NCBI RefSeq assembly: GCF_014650595.1
Contig: NZ_BMVG01000003.1
Coordinates: 372,001 to 436,000 of the forward strand
Origin: Streptomyces alanosinicus
Lineage (GTDB): Bacteria; Actinomycetota; Actinomycetes; Streptomycetales; Streptomycetaceae
Direction: 5' to 3'
Length of the DNA: 64,000 nt
The position numbers were made by a program, and so were the translations under genes. This document shows positions 16,940 through 25,878 of this stretch, in pieces. The notes under the pieces were generated by a model, which ran no database searches, was not told the DNA's origin, and worked only from the letters and a program-made list of their open reading frames with translations. Position 1 is the stretch's first letter. Each line of letters begins with the position of its first letter.

Positions 16940-19065
16940 GCACCACCGCTGAACTCCTGAAGGGCGCGGCCGAGCTGTTCCCGGACGAGGTCGTGACGCA
17001 GGCGCACGTGCGCCACTTCGACCTGCCGTTCGGCGCCGGGCGCTTCGCCCTGATCACGCTGGACAACGGCCTGGACCACACCAAGCCGACCACCTTCGGA
17101 CCGGCCTCGCTGGCGAACCTGAACGCCGCCGTCGACCAGGTCGAGAAGGAGGCCGCCGAGGGCACGATCGTCGGCGCCGGTGTCACCGGCAAGCCGTTCA
17201 TCTTCGCCGTCGGCGCCGACCTCAAGGGCGTCGAGCTGCTGACGAGGCACGAGGACGCGCTGGCCATCGGCAAGGGCGGCCACGAGGTCTTCAAGCGCCT
17301 CGCGGGCCTGGCCGTGCCGACCTTCGCGTACTACAACGGCGCGGCGATGGGCGGCGGCGTCGAGGTCGGTCTGCACTGCACGTACCGGACCGTGTCCAAG
17401 GCCATCCCGGCGTTCTCCCTCCCCGAGGTCTTCCTGGGCCTCGTCCCGGGCTGGGGCGGCTGCACGCTGCTGCCGAACCTGATCGGCGCCGAGAAGGCCG
17501 TCTCGGTCATCATCGAGAACAGCCTCAACCAGAACAAGCAGCTGAGGGGCCAGCAGGTCTTCGACCTCGGCATCGCGGACGCGATCTTCGAGGGCGCCGA
17601 CTTCCTGGAGCAGTCGCTGCTGTGGACCGCGCAGGTCCTCAAGGGCGACATCGAGGTCGAGCGTCCGGTGATCGACCGCGGCGAGGCCTGGGACCAGGCC
17701 GTCGCCAAGGGCCGCTTCATCGCGGACGGCAAGGTGCACGGCGCGGCCCCGGCCGCCTACCGTGCCCTCGACATCATCGCGGCCGCCAAGAACGGCGACC
17801 TACAGCAGGGCTACGACGCCGAGGACCAGGCCCTCGCCGACCTGATCATGGGCGGCGAACTGCGCTCCGGCATCTACGCGTTCAACCTGGTGCAGAAGCG
17901 CGGCAAGCGTCCCGCGGGCGCCCCGGACAAGAACCTGGCCCGCCCGGTCACCAAGGTCGGCGTCGTCGGCGCCGGTCTGATGGCCAGCCAGCTCGCGCTG
18001 CTCTTCCTGCGCCGCCTGGAGGTGCCGGTCGTGCTGACCGACATCGACCAGGAGCGCGTCGACAAGGGTGTGGGCTACGTCCACGCCGAGATCGACAAGC
18101 TGCTCGGCAAGGGCCGTATCAACCAGGACAAGGCCAACCGCCTCAAGGCGCTGGTGAGCGGCGTCCTGGACAAGGCCGAGGGCTTCTCGGACGCGGACTT
18201 CGTCATCGAGGCCGTCTTCGAGGAGATCGGCGTCAAGCAGCAGGTGTTCGCGGAGGTCGAGGCGGTCGCCCCGGCGCACGCCATCCTCGCGACCAACACC
18301 TCCTCGCTGTCGGTCACCGAGATGGCGTCGAAGCTCAAGCACCCCGAGCGGGTCGTGGGCTTCCACTTCTTCAACCCGGTGGCGATCCTCCCCCTGCTGG
18401 AGATCGTCCGCGGCGAGCAGACCGACGACGCCTCCCTGGCCACGGCGTTCGCCGTCGCCAAGAAGCTGAAGAAGACCGCGGTCCTGGTCAAGGACGCCCC
18501 GGCGTTCGTCGTGAACCGCATCCTGACCCGCTTCATGGGCGAGATCCAGAACGTCATCGACGAGGGCACCCCGGTCGAGGTCGCCGAGAAGGCGGTGGAG
18601 CCCCTGGGCCTGCCGATGTCTCCCCTCGTCCTGCTGGAGCTGGTCGGCCCCGCGATCGGTCTGCATGTCTCGGAGACCCTCAACCGGGCCTTCCCGGACC
18701 GCTTCACGGTCTCCCCGAACCTCGCGGCCGTCGTCAAGGCGGGCAAGCGCGGCTTCTACGTCTACGACAGCGGCAAGCCGGAGCTGGACCCGGAGGTCGC
18801 CGCGCTGCTGAAGCAGGGCGACTCCGTCCTGACGGAGGAGCAGGTCCGTGCCCGGGTCCTCGACGCGGTGGCGCAGGAGATCGGGCTCATGCTCGACGAG
18901 GGCGTCGTCGCCGAGGCCCAGGACATCGACCTGTGCCTGATCACGGGCGCCGGCTGGCCCTTCCACCTGGGCGGCATCACGCCGTACCTGGACCGTGAGG
19001 GTGTCTCGGAGCGCGTGAACGGCAAGACGTTCCTGGCGCAGGGCGTCGCCAGCGTCCCGGCGTAA
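16936..19065 (+). CDS. fadB: Multifunctional fatty-acid oxidation protein (enoyl-CoA hydratase / 3-hydroxyacyl-CoA dehydrogenase)
   Basis: A 709-residue two-domain enzyme. The N-terminal crotonase domain (about 1-300) has AVGADLKGVE and YYNGAAMGGGVEVGLHC (oxyanion and catalytic region) and LPEVFLGLVPGWGG. The dehydrogenase has a Rossmann domain (about 335-515: VTKVGVVGAGLMASQLA, ATNTSSLSVTEMA, VGFHFFNPVAILPLLEIV) and a C-terminal helical domain (about 520-705). It hydrates trans-2-enoyl-CoA and oxidises the 3-hydroxyacyl-CoA with NAD. GTG 16936 has ggagg 6 bp upstream inside the end of fadA. A strong hairpin follows the stop. Confidence 0.95.
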   Translation: MSTTAELLKGAAELFPDEVVTQAHVRHFDLPFGAGRFALITLDNGLDHTKPTTFGPASLANLNAAVDQVEKEAAEGTIVGAGVTGKPFIFAVGADLKGVELLTRHEDALAIGKGGHEVFKRLAGLAVPTFAYYNGAAMGGGVEVGLHCTYRTVSKAIPAFSLPEVFLGLVPGWGGCTLLPNLIGAEKAVSVIIENSLNQNKQLRGQQVFDLGIADAIFEGADFLEQSLLWTAQVLKGDIEVERPVIDRGEAWDQAVAKGRFIADGKVHGAAPAAYRALDIIAAAKNGDLQQGYDAEDQALADLIMGGELRSGIYAFNLVQKRGKRPAGAPDKNLARPVTKVGVVGAGLMASQLALLFLRRLEVPVVLTDIDQERVDKGVGYVHAEIDKLLGKGRINQDKANRLKALVSGVLDKAEGFSDADFVIEAVFEEIGVKQQVFAEVEAVAPAHAILATNTSSLSVTEMASKLKHPERVVGFHFFNPVAILPLLEIVRGEQTDDASLATAFAVAKKLKKTAVLVKDAPAFVVNRILTRFMGEIQNVIDEGTPVEVAEKAVEPLGLPMSPLVLLELVGPAIGLHVSETLNRAFPDRFTVSPNLAAVVKAGKRGFYVYDSGKPELDPEVAALLKQGDSVLTEEQVRARVLDAVAQEIGLMLDEGVVAEAQDIDLCLITGAGWPFHLGGITPYLDREGVSERVNGKTFLAQGVASVPA

Positions 19066-19081
19066 CACCGGATGCGTACGG

Positions 19082-19111
19082 GAAGGGCCCCCGCGGCGGC
19101 GGGGGCCCTTC
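19082..19111. terminator. Bidirectional hairpin between fadB and the beta-propeller gene
   Basis: A perfect 13-bp stem (gaagggcccccgc / gcgggggcccttc) with loop ggcg lies 17 bp after the fadB stop and 8 bp after the stop of the leftward gene. It can end both convergent transcripts. Confidence 0.85.
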
Positions 19112-19119
19112 TCGCATGC

Positions 19120-20136
19120 TCAGACCTGCCGCCAGGCCTCCAGGGCCAGCCCCGGCTCGTCCTTGCGCCGGGTCAGCAGGAGCCGGCCCGTGGACGGGGA
19201 CAAGGTCGCGGCCGTGACCCGGCCCTGGGCATCCGTCGTGAGGGACACCCGTGCGTCCACCGGCAGTCGGGGGCCCGACTCGGTCCACCAGGCGCCCGCC
19301 GACTCCTGTTCGGTCGGGTAGGCGGCGAAGCCGACGCGGCCGCTCGCCGAGCGCTGCGCGAGCAGGGTGCAGTCATGGCCGTCGAGATCGCAGCGGACCG
19401 CGCAGACCGGCCCGGATCCGGCCGGGGACAGCAGGGTGACCGGCGCTCCGCCCGGGCGCCAGGCGCACAGGTCTCCGGAGGCGCTGGTGAAGTACAGGGT
19501 CGTGCTGTCGGCCGAGGTGGCGAGGGCGTGGAGGGTGCCCGGGCGGACCGGGGCCGCGACGGACTCCTGGAGGACCGGCGGGGCGCCCGCCTCCTCCTGG
19601 CGCCAGTGCGCGATCCCGTCGGCGACGGCCGCGTACAGCTCGACCAGGCCTGACTCCCCGGTGACCGCCGCGAGTCCGTCCCGTACCCCGTGGCCCTTCA
19701 GGTCGCGCCAGGCCGCCCAGCCGCCCTTCGCCTTCTGCGCGAGCAGCCGCACCCCGCCCTGGCCGTCGGGCACGAAGACATGGGCGCGGCCCTGTGCGTC
19801 GACGGCGACCGCGGGCGTACCCGTGCGGTCGCCCTTCTTCAGCGGGTGGCCGAGCGGGTTCCAGTCCAGGGCGGCGAGGCGCGGGCGGAAGTGGGTGGAG
19901 TGCACCAGCCCCGACTCGCCCTTGACGGTGGGCCGCCAGGAGACCAGGTGGGCGTAGCCGTCGGGGCCCTGGCCGATCGCGAGGACGGGGTGCAGTGTCT
20001 GCTCGCCGCCCACCGTGCGCGGGGCGGTCCAGGGGCCGCCGGGCTCGCGCTCCGCCCGGCACCGGACGGCGTCGCCCGACAGCTGGTAGACGCTGAGCCG
20101 GCCGTCGCGCCCGCGCAGGAGCCAGCCGCCGTTCAC
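19120..20136 (-). CDS. Beta-propeller-like protein of the pgs-like locus
   Basis: A 338-residue protein made of recurring strands with W/G spacing (PVLAIGQGPDGYAHLVSW, PAVAVDAQGRAHVFVPDGQGG, AAVTGESGLVELYAAV, ALATSADSTTLYFTSASGD). This is typical of PLL-like or sialidase-like beta-propellers that bind sugars or other polymers. No signal peptide is visible with the chosen start GTG 20136; longer starts would lie inside the preceding gene, so the N-terminus is uncertain. It is the last gene of a leftward run with pgsB and pgsC homologues, 46 bp after the NlpC/P60 gene. Enzymatic or binding role unknown. Confidence 0.65.
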   Translation of the reverse strand: MNGGWLLRGRDGRLSVYQLSGDAVRCRAEREPGGPWTAPRTVGGEQTLHPVLAIGQGPDGYAHLVSWRPTVKGESGLVHSTHFRPRLAALDWNPLGHPLKKGDRTGTPAVAVDAQGRAHVFVPDGQGGVRLLAQKAKGGWAAWRDLKGHGVRDGLAAVTGESGLVELYAAVADGIAHWRQEEAGAPPVLQESVAAPVRPGTLHALATSADSTTLYFTSASGDLCAWRPGGAPVTLLSPAGSGPVCAVRCDLDGHDCTLLAQRSASGRVGFAAYPTEQESAGAWWTESGPRLPVDARVSLTTDAQGRVTAATLSPSTGRLLLTRRKDEPGLALEAWRQV

Positions 20137-20182
20137 CGGTTCGCCCTGTGCGGTGGCCCGGCGGCCGCCCGCGGCCGTCCGT

Positions 20183-21235
20183 TCACAGCCGCTTCGCGCT
20201 GCGGAACAGCTTGGCGTAGAAGCCGTTGCCGTCCAGGCGCGAGACACCGCCCTGGTCGCCGATGGTGGGGCCGTTCTGCTCCTTGCGGCTGGAGATGAAC
20301 ACCTTGTGGCCCTCGGTGTCCGGCCCGAGGTAGATCGCGGAGTGGTCCATGTGGTTGCCGGTGCGGTGGTCCATCTTGAAGAACAGCAGATCACCCGGTT
20401 GCAGGACGTCGATGTTCTGCGGCTGTACGTACCACGGGCTCGGGCCCCGGAGCTTGATGATGTCCACGCCCTCCTTGCCGCGGGCCATGCCGTCGGCGGT
20501 GCGGGGCAGCCCGTCGCCGTGGATGTTGTCGGACATCAGCGGGAAGCGGGCCCGGTAACCGTAGACAAGACGCAGATAGCCGGAGCAGTCCACGGCGCGC
20601 AGGCGGTCCTTCTGCGGGTACACCGTGACGCCGTCCCGGAAGGTGTACGGGATGCCCAGGTAGTCGTAGAAGTCGGTCTGTTCGTAGCGGTCGACGCCGT
20701 CAGACTTGAGGGGGCCGTAGGTGGCGTGTCCCTCGTACTGGATGCCCTGGTCGTCCTTCTTGACCGGGGCGCCCTGGATGTACTGGAAGGCGAACGCGAA
20801 GACGTCGTCCTCCTGGCTGCCGTAGTACTGCTTGAACCAGTCCTTGAACCACTGCTGCTTCTCGGACCCCTTGGTCCAGGTCTCCGGCATGAGACGGACC
20901 CAGTCGTCGGTGACGACCTTGGTGGTGGTGTTGACGGGCTCGCTGAAGGTGCGCGTCGGGCCCTTGAGGGTGGCCGTGCGGGCGCCGTCCGTGAAGGTGG
21001 CGATGACCGCGCCCTTGCCGTCGCGCAGCACCGAGCGCGCCGGGTTGTTCAGCCGTTCCCAGGTCTCCTTGCCGGGCGCCCCGCCCGAGGTGTGCAGGTT
21101 CTCGGTGACCGACTGGCCGGCCGGGAGCTTCGCCTTCGCGTCGTGACGCAGCTCGTAGGTGAAGTAGGCGCTGCCCGCGAGCAGGGCCAGGACCGTCACC
21201 GTGTGGACGACGGGGCGGCCTTTGCGCTTCGGCAT
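20183..21235 (-). CDS. NlpC/P60 family cysteine peptidase, membrane anchored
   Basis: A 350-residue protein with a basic start and one membrane segment (VVHTVTVLALLAGSAYFTY, about 9-27). An extracytoplasmic region comes next, then an NlpC/P60 domain (about 225-345). The catalytic Cys is in LRAVDCSGYLRLVYG and the catalytic His in NHMDHSAIYLG; LQPGDLLFF is the usual strand between them. NlpC/P60 enzymes cut gamma-D-glutamyl bonds in peptidoglycan, and the Bacillus poly-gamma-glutamate hydrolase PgdS belongs to the same superfamily. Next to pgsB/pgsC homologues, trimming or release of a gamma-glutamyl polymer is a reasonable inference. ATG 21235 is preceded by tggagcctccacc on the minus strand. 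Confidence 0.85.
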   Translation of the reverse strand: MPKRKGRPVVHTVTVLALLAGSAYFTYELRHDAKAKLPAGQSVTENLHTSGGAPGKETWERLNNPARSVLRDGKGAVIATFTDGARTATLKGPTRTFSEPVNTTTKVVTDDWVRLMPETWTKGSEKQQWFKDWFKQYYGSQEDDVFAFAFQYIQGAPVKKDDQGIQYEGHATYGPLKSDGVDRYEQTDFYDYLGIPYTFRDGVTVYPQKDRLRAVDCSGYLRLVYGYRARFPLMSDNIHGDGLPRTADGMARGKEGVDIIKLRGPSPWYVQPQNIDVLQPGDLLFFKMDHRTGNHMDHSAIYLGPDTEGHKVFISSRKEQNGPTIGDQGGVSRLDGNGFYAKLFRSAKRL

Positions 21236-21268
21236 GGTGGAGGCTCCAGGAGTGCGACGGAGACGGGC

Positions 21269-21324
21269 GGGGTCAGGCGGTCGGGGTCAGGCGGTCGGGG
21301 TCAGGCGGTCGGGGTCAGGCGGTC
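21269..21324. repeat. Four tandem copies of a 14-bp unit at the 3' end of pgsC
   Basis: The unit ggggtcaggcggtc is repeated exactly four times without gaps. The copy at 21311-21324 contains the TGA stop of the leftward pgsC gene; the other three lie in the 79-bp gap before the NlpC/P60 gene. The 14-bp period is not a multiple of three, so the copies outside the gene do not extend the frame. Confidence 0.9.
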
Positions 21325-21797
21325 GGCATGGCGCCGAGCAGAATGCCGGCGGTCAGCACCACATACGTGGCGAGGGTGACCGAGCCGACGGACAGCAGGG
21401 TGGCGCCCTTGGGCTGGCGGACCAGCTGGTAGCCGATCAGGCCGGGGACGATGAAGCCCAGCGTCTGGTTGGCGTACAGCAGCGGGAACTCCATCTGCAG
21501 CACGATGATCACGGTGGCCTGGATGAGCACGCCGCTGAGCACGACGGCCGCGAAGAGCCGCTTGCCGTACAGGATCACGAACTTCTGCATGAGCAGGGTG
21601 GCGAGGTACGTCAGGACGGTCACGCCGACGACGAGCGCGGCGCGCTGCAGGTCCTCGATGAGGGTGAGCGCGAGCCAGCCAGGGGTGATCATGCCGCCCG
21701 GCGACAGATTGGTCGTCAGGTAGCACATGAGCGAGAACATCAGGCCCAGGCCGATGCCTATCGCGGCGATCTCGGGGGTGAGGACGGAGGGGATCAA
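21315..21797 (-). CDS. pgsC: Poly-gamma-glutamate biosynthesis membrane protein PgsC-like
   Basis: A 160-residue integral membrane protein with about five hydrophobic helices (EIAAIGIGLGLMFSLMCYL, VVGVTVLTYLATLLM, LFAAVVLSGVLIQATVII, TLGFIVPGLIGYQLV, LATYVVLTAGILLG). GGMITPGWLAL and the length match PgsC/CapC, the membrane partner of the PgsB amide ligase. The start is TTG 21797, whose bases overlap the TGA stop of pgsB (21794-21796). AGGAGAA lies 7 bp before it, so the unusual TTG is well supported. Translation is probably coupled to pgsB. Confidence 0.85.
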   Translation of the reverse strand: MIPSVLTPEIAAIGIGLGLMFSLMCYLTTNLSPGGMITPGWLALTLIEDLQRAALVVGVTVLTYLATLLMQKFVILYGKRLFAAVVLSGVLIQATVIIVLQMEFPLLYANQTLGFIVPGLIGYQLVRQPKGATLLSVGSVTLATYVVLTAGILLGAMPTA

Positions 21798-23347
21798 CGC
21801 GGTTCTCCTGGGCTGTGCCACTGCTGGCTGTCGTCGGCGGAAGGCTGGGGCGCGCGGCGGGGTTCGAACATGCCGCGGGACTCGGGCGGTTCGGCTGCCC
21901 GGCCGTCGTCGGCGGGCGGGAGCGCGGCGGGGCCGGCCTGGCGTCCCGGCTCCCCGTGCGGATAGGGATGGGCGGCGTCCCGCTGTGCGGGGAGCTGCGG
22001 GACGTGCGGCTGGGTCTGCGTGTACCGCGCCTCGTACGCCTCCGGGTAGCGCTGGTAGGGGTCGAGGCGGGGCACGTAGAGCTGCATGGTCTCGGACGGG
22101 TCGACCACGGCCGGTGCCTCGTCGGAGCGCCGGGCCGGGGCCTCGGCGGCCGGCTCGTCGCCGCTCTCGTCCGGGGGCAGTTCGGCGAGGTGCTCCAGCA
22201 GGATCTCGCCCTGGCCGTGGATGTTGCCGATCGCGACCATCGACGAGTCCGGGCCGAGCATGTCCAGCATCTTGCCCATGAACTCCTCGGGGTCGCGCTT
22301 GTCCCCGCCGAGGTCGACGGCGCGGGAGCGGAACTCGGCGGGGATGGCGTCGATGGCGGACTTGGCCGGGTGGCCGATGACGAAGACGCGCTCGGGGTCG
22401 AGGTCGGGGATGATCTCGCCCATCTGGCCGTTGCGTTCGACGCGGTCGGGGCGGCAGTTGATGACCACGTTGAGCGGGCGGTGGATGGCGCCGAGGTCGA
22501 GGAGCTGGTTGATGTTCATCAGCGTCGACTCGGGGTCGTTGGCCGCGAAGACGTTGGCGAAGCGCAGCTTCTTGTTCCCGGGCGTGAGATAGCGCTCGAC
22601 GGAGAGGACACCGGGGTCCGGCGGGGCGTCGTACATGCCCTGCAGGGCCGTCTCGCGGTCGACGCCGAGGAGTTCGGCGACGGCGAGGGCGATGGCCACG
22701 TTCTCCTTGAAGGTGAACCAGCTGAAGCCGCGCAGCTCCTCGTCGGTGACCGTCTCGGGGTCGGCGTAGATGAGCTTGCAGTTCCGCGCGTTCGCCTCCT
22801 CCTGGAGGATGTGGTAGCGGTCCTTCTCGGCGGTGACGCAGATGCCGTCCTCGGGCATCGAGCGGCACAGCGAGCGCGCCACGTCGTCCAGGGTGGGGCC
22901 CATCTCGGCGAGGTGGTCCTCACGGACGTTGCACAGCACGCCGATGGTGGAGCGGATCAGCTTGGACTGGTTGATCTCCTGCAGGGCCGGCATGACGGCC
23001 ATGCACTCGATGACCAGCGCGTCCGGCTTGTACGCGGCGGCGCGCCGCACGATGCCGATCTGCTCGACCACGTTGGCGATGCCGAACTTGCGGTAGACCG
23101 GCTCCTCGGTGGCGTCCGGGTGGATGAAGCGGGCCGCGGTGCCGGTGGTCTTGGCGACCGTGACCAGGTCACCGCCGCGCAGGGCGCCCGCGCACAGCCG
23201 GGTGATGGAGGACTTGCCGCGGATGCCGTTCACCAGGACCCGGGTGGGTATGTGGTCCAGGTTGGCGAAGTGCCGACGCTGTTCCACGATGCCCGCTATG
23301 AGCAGAATCGCGCAGCAGATCAGCAGCACGGTGTAGAGGAAGAGCAC
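21794..23347 (-). CDS. pgsB: Poly-gamma-glutamate synthase PgsB-like, Mur-ligase family
   Basis: A 517-residue ATP-dependent amide ligase. An N-terminal membrane helix (FLYTVLLICCAILLIAGIV) is followed by the P-loop VNGIRGKSSITR (about 40-50). The Mur-ligase-like body includes VIECMAVMPALQEINQ, GVLCNVREDHLAEMG and FTFKENVAIALAVAELLG. PgsB homologues join glutamate units through gamma-carboxyl groups. Compared with the roughly 390-residue Bacillus enzyme, this protein has an extra C-terminal tail of about 120 residues, rich in Pro, Ala, Glu and Gln. The polymer made cannot be confirmed from sequence. It ends overlapping pgsC and starts 6 bp after the Cache-HAMP gene. Confidence 0.87.
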   Translation of the reverse strand: MLFLYTVLLICCAILLIAGIVEQRRHFANLDHIPTRVLVNGIRGKSSITRLCAGALRGGDLVTVAKTTGTAARFIHPDATEEPVYRKFGIANVVEQIGIVRRAAAYKPDALVIECMAVMPALQEINQSKLIRSTIGVLCNVREDHLAEMGPTLDDVARSLCRSMPEDGICVTAEKDRYHILQEEANARNCKLIYADPETVTDEELRGFSWFTFKENVAIALAVAELLGVDRETALQGMYDAPPDPGVLSVERYLTPGNKKLRFANVFAANDPESTLMNINQLLDLGAIHRPLNVVINCRPDRVERNGQMGEIIPDLDPERVFVIGHPAKSAIDAIPAEFRSRAVDLGGDKRDPEEFMGKMLDMLGPDSSMVAIGNIHGQGEILLEHLAELPPDESGDEPAAEAPARRSDEAPAVVDPSETMQLYVPRLDPYQRYPEAYEARYTQTQPHVPQLPAQRDAAHPYPHGEPGRQAGPAALPPADDGRAAEPPESRGMFEPRRAPQPSADDSQQWHSPGEPR

Positions 23348-23353
23348 GGGTGA

Positions 23354-25678
23354 TCAGTTCCTTGTGTACTGCTCGGGCGGGGACGGCTGGGCCGTGGGCC
23401 GCGGGGGCTGCGCACGGCGGGGCTGGCGGCGGTTCTGGTCCTGCAGTTGCTGCCGGATGAGTTCCAGGGAGCGGGTGACGGCGCCGACCTCGTCGTGGTG
23501 CTGCGGGAACAGCACGGTCTTGCGGTCGCCGCCGGCCAGCGCGTCGGCCCGGTCGGCCAGGGAGCTGAGCGGCCGGGCCACCACGATGTGCAGCCAGCCG
23601 AGGCAGGCGACGGCCGCGGCGGCGCCGAGCAGACCGGCGAGGACGGTGCGGTTCTGGGCGTCGTACTCCGGGATGGCGAGCCGGTCGACGGGCTGCCAGC
23701 TGACCACGCTCCAGCCGAGCGACTCGGCCGAGCCGCTGCCGGAGAACGGCGCGGCGGCCGCGATCCGGATCCCGTTCTCGCGGTACAGCACGCCGTTGGG
23801 GCGCGGCTTCTTGCCGAGCCGCTGGGAGCTGGCCGCGACGAGGTCCCTCAGGTGCTGGTCGGGCAGCGACTGGAAGGCGAGGAAGCCGGTGTTGCCGCCG
23901 ATGATCTGGTGCCGGTCGTCCACGAGCCGGACCACGCCGAGGCCCGGCCGGGTCAGCAGCGCGTTGAAGAACTCGACGCGGAACTCGCCGACCAGCTGGG
24001 CTCCGCTGCGGCCCGGGATCTCGGCGGAGGCGACGACCACGGGCTCCTTGCCGCCGCGGCCCAGCAGCCGGATGGGCTTGCCGGAGACCCGGTCGGAGCG
24101 GACCACCTTCGGGTCCTTGCCCTCGCGGGCCTGGATCTCACCGTGGGAGTCGACGACGTAGAGGGAGCGGTAGCGCTTGTTCTCGCTGTAGGTGTGCTCC
24201 AGCACCGTCTCCATGGCCTCGGGCGAGGTCTTGTCGCCGATGAGGGAGGCGACCGACTGCAGGTCGGCGTCGCCCTCGTTGAGCGCGCGGCGCACCCGGT
24301 CGCTCAGCGTGTCGGTGCGTTCGCGCTGGTCGTTGACGAGCTGGCGGGGGACGTCGGCCGTGCTGTCCGCGCGGTTGACCAGCAGCATCAGCGGGGCGGA
24401 CCAGGCCAGCAGCAGTACGGCGCAGACCGCGAGGAGGGCGCTGGTGCCCACCCGGCGCACCCCGCGCGGCTGCTCGGCCGGGCCGGCGGCCTCGGCGCTC
24501 TCGCCGAGCAGCTGCCGGCGCAGCCGTTCCAGGGCGCCGCCGATGCGGTGCGCCTCGCCGTAGCCGGGGACGGTGACGGGCCGGGTCAGATCGCCGCGGG
24601 TGAGCCGGCGGGACTCCAGGAACAGCCGGATGAGCGGGCGCTGCACGGTGCCCAGCAGCACCGCCACGGCCAGTGCGCCGACGATGAGCAGCGCACCTCC
24701 CGCAGCCAGTCCGAACACCGGGGAGAGGGTCGTGCCGGACTTCTCGGTCACCTTGACCATGGCGACCACGGAGAGGCCCAGGCCGCTGGCGGTGGTGGAC
24801 TCGCCGGACTCGGGCGCGGCGAGCGTGGCGTATCCGGCGACGGACCGGTCGTCGGTCAGCTTTCCGCCGAGCAGGCTGCCGCTGACGCCCTGGTAGCCGC
24901 CGATGCCGGGTTCCTTGCTGCTGCGCGGATCCTGCCGCGCCTTCTCGGCGGCCCGCCCGGCGAAGTCCTTCAGCTGCTTGGTGGAGTCCTTGATGTCCTT
25001 GCGGTCGATGCTGTTGCGGGCCGACTCCGGTTCGGCGATGCCGTCGCTGCTGAGGATCGCGCCGGCCGAGTCGACCACGGCGATCGAACGGAACTGGCCG
25101 AGACTGATGCCCGGGAACTTCAGGTTCCGGGAGGCGACCAGCAGCAGCTGCGGTTTGCCCTGCCAGGTCAGCAGGCCGAAGGACAGCAGCCGCACCTCGC
25201 CGTTCTTCAGCCGCACCATGCGCGGGGCCAGCCCGTCCTCGCCGTTGAGGCCGGAGAGGTCCACGTCGGTGAGCGGAACCGTCTCGCCGCGGGCCGCGGC
25301 CAGCTTGCCGGTGCGGATCTCGACGACGGCGATGCCCGTCCACTTCTGGTACGTGCTGCCGAGCTTGTCGAGGACCGCGTCACCGGAGACCGGCTCCCCG
25401 GCGCTGAACAGCGCGGCGGAGCGGGTGACATCGGTCACGGACTCGTCGATGGAAGCGCGCAGTGCGACGGCGCCGTCCTCGGCGAAGTGCTGCTGGGAGG
25501 TCAGCACCGCCTTCGGCACACCGGCGCCGTCGACACGGCCCAGGACGAGTGCGGTGATGCCGGCGAGCGTCAGCAGCAGCGCCGAGAGGACCGCGATCGG
25601 CGGGCGTATGCCTCCGATCAGCGACATATCGGCTCGACGGCGGGCTCGGTGCTGCCGCGCCGGGGGCGGTGACGCCAC
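23354..25678 (-). CDS. Double Cache-HAMP membrane protein without output domain
   Basis: A 774-residue membrane protein with a duplicated layout. Unit 1: membrane helix (IAVLSALLLTLAGITALVLG), about 280 residues of extracytoplasmic Cache/PAS-like sensor, helix (FGLAAGGALLIVGALAVAVLLG) and a HAMP-like segment (RLTRGDLTRPVTVPGYGEAH). Unit 2: helix (SALLAVCAVLLLAWSAPLMLL), a second sensor (RYRSLYVVDSHGEIQA, GEFRVEFFNALL), helix (VLAGLLGAAAAVACLGWL) and a second HAMP (RPLSSLADRADALAGGD, DEVGAVTRSLELIRQQL). The tail is Pro/Gln-rich. There is no kinase, cyclase, methyl-accepting or phosphatase domain. GTG 25678 is chosen because AGAGGA lies 7 bp upstream; ATG 25627 has no RBS. It sits directly upstream of pgsB and may sense a signal or scaffold the synthase (inference). 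Confidence 0.78.
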   Translation of the reverse strand: MASPPPARQHRARRRADMSLIGGIRPPIAVLSALLLTLAGITALVLGRVDGAGVPKAVLTSQQHFAEDGAVALRASIDESVTDVTRSAALFSAGEPVSGDAVLDKLGSTYQKWTGIAVVEIRTGKLAAARGETVPLTDVDLSGLNGEDGLAPRMVRLKNGEVRLLSFGLLTWQGKPQLLLVASRNLKFPGISLGQFRSIAVVDSAGAILSSDGIAEPESARNSIDRKDIKDSTKQLKDFAGRAAEKARQDPRSSKEPGIGGYQGVSGSLLGGKLTDDRSVAGYATLAAPESGESTTASGLGLSVVAMVKVTEKSGTTLSPVFGLAAGGALLIVGALAVAVLLGTVQRPLIRLFLESRRLTRGDLTRPVTVPGYGEAHRIGGALERLRRQLLGESAEAAGPAEQPRGVRRVGTSALLAVCAVLLLAWSAPLMLLVNRADSTADVPRQLVNDQRERTDTLSDRVRRALNEGDADLQSVASLIGDKTSPEAMETVLEHTYSENKRYRSLYVVDSHGEIQAREGKDPKVVRSDRVSGKPIRLLGRGGKEPVVVASAEIPGRSGAQLVGEFRVEFFNALLTRPGLGVVRLVDDRHQIIGGNTGFLAFQSLPDQHLRDLVAASSQRLGKKPRPNGVLYRENGIRIAAAAPFSGSGSAESLGWSVVSWQPVDRLAIPEYDAQNRTVLAGLLGAAAAVACLGWLHIVVARPLSSLADRADALAGGDRKTVLFPQHHDEVGAVTRSLELIRQQLQDQNRRQPRRAQPPRPTAQPSPPEQYTRN

Positions 25679-25818
25679 AGGACGGTCCTCTCTTGAATAT
25701 GGTCCGGGCGCGCCGATGGTAAGACCGCACCCGGAAACCTGAGACAGATAAGAGGGCGGTTAAGTTGCCGTAAGTCGGACGTGATCTAGGCAACATCGCG
25801 CAACCTGCAGACAAGCAC

Positions 25819-25834
25819 GGACAAATACGTGTCC
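25819..25834. promoter_or_regulatory. Inverted repeat GGACA-N6-TGTCC upstream of the Cache-HAMP/pgsBC genes
   Basis: GGACAaatacgTGTCC lies 141 bp before the GTG of the Cache-HAMP gene, in the 200-bp gap after capA. The gap is AT-richer than its surroundings and has no gene. This is a candidate operator for the pgsB-containing transcript; the regulator is unknown. Confidence 0.35.
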
Positions 25835-25878
25835 AGTCCAGCTCTGGTTCAGCCTTCGTTCGCGTCTTGTACGAAGTC

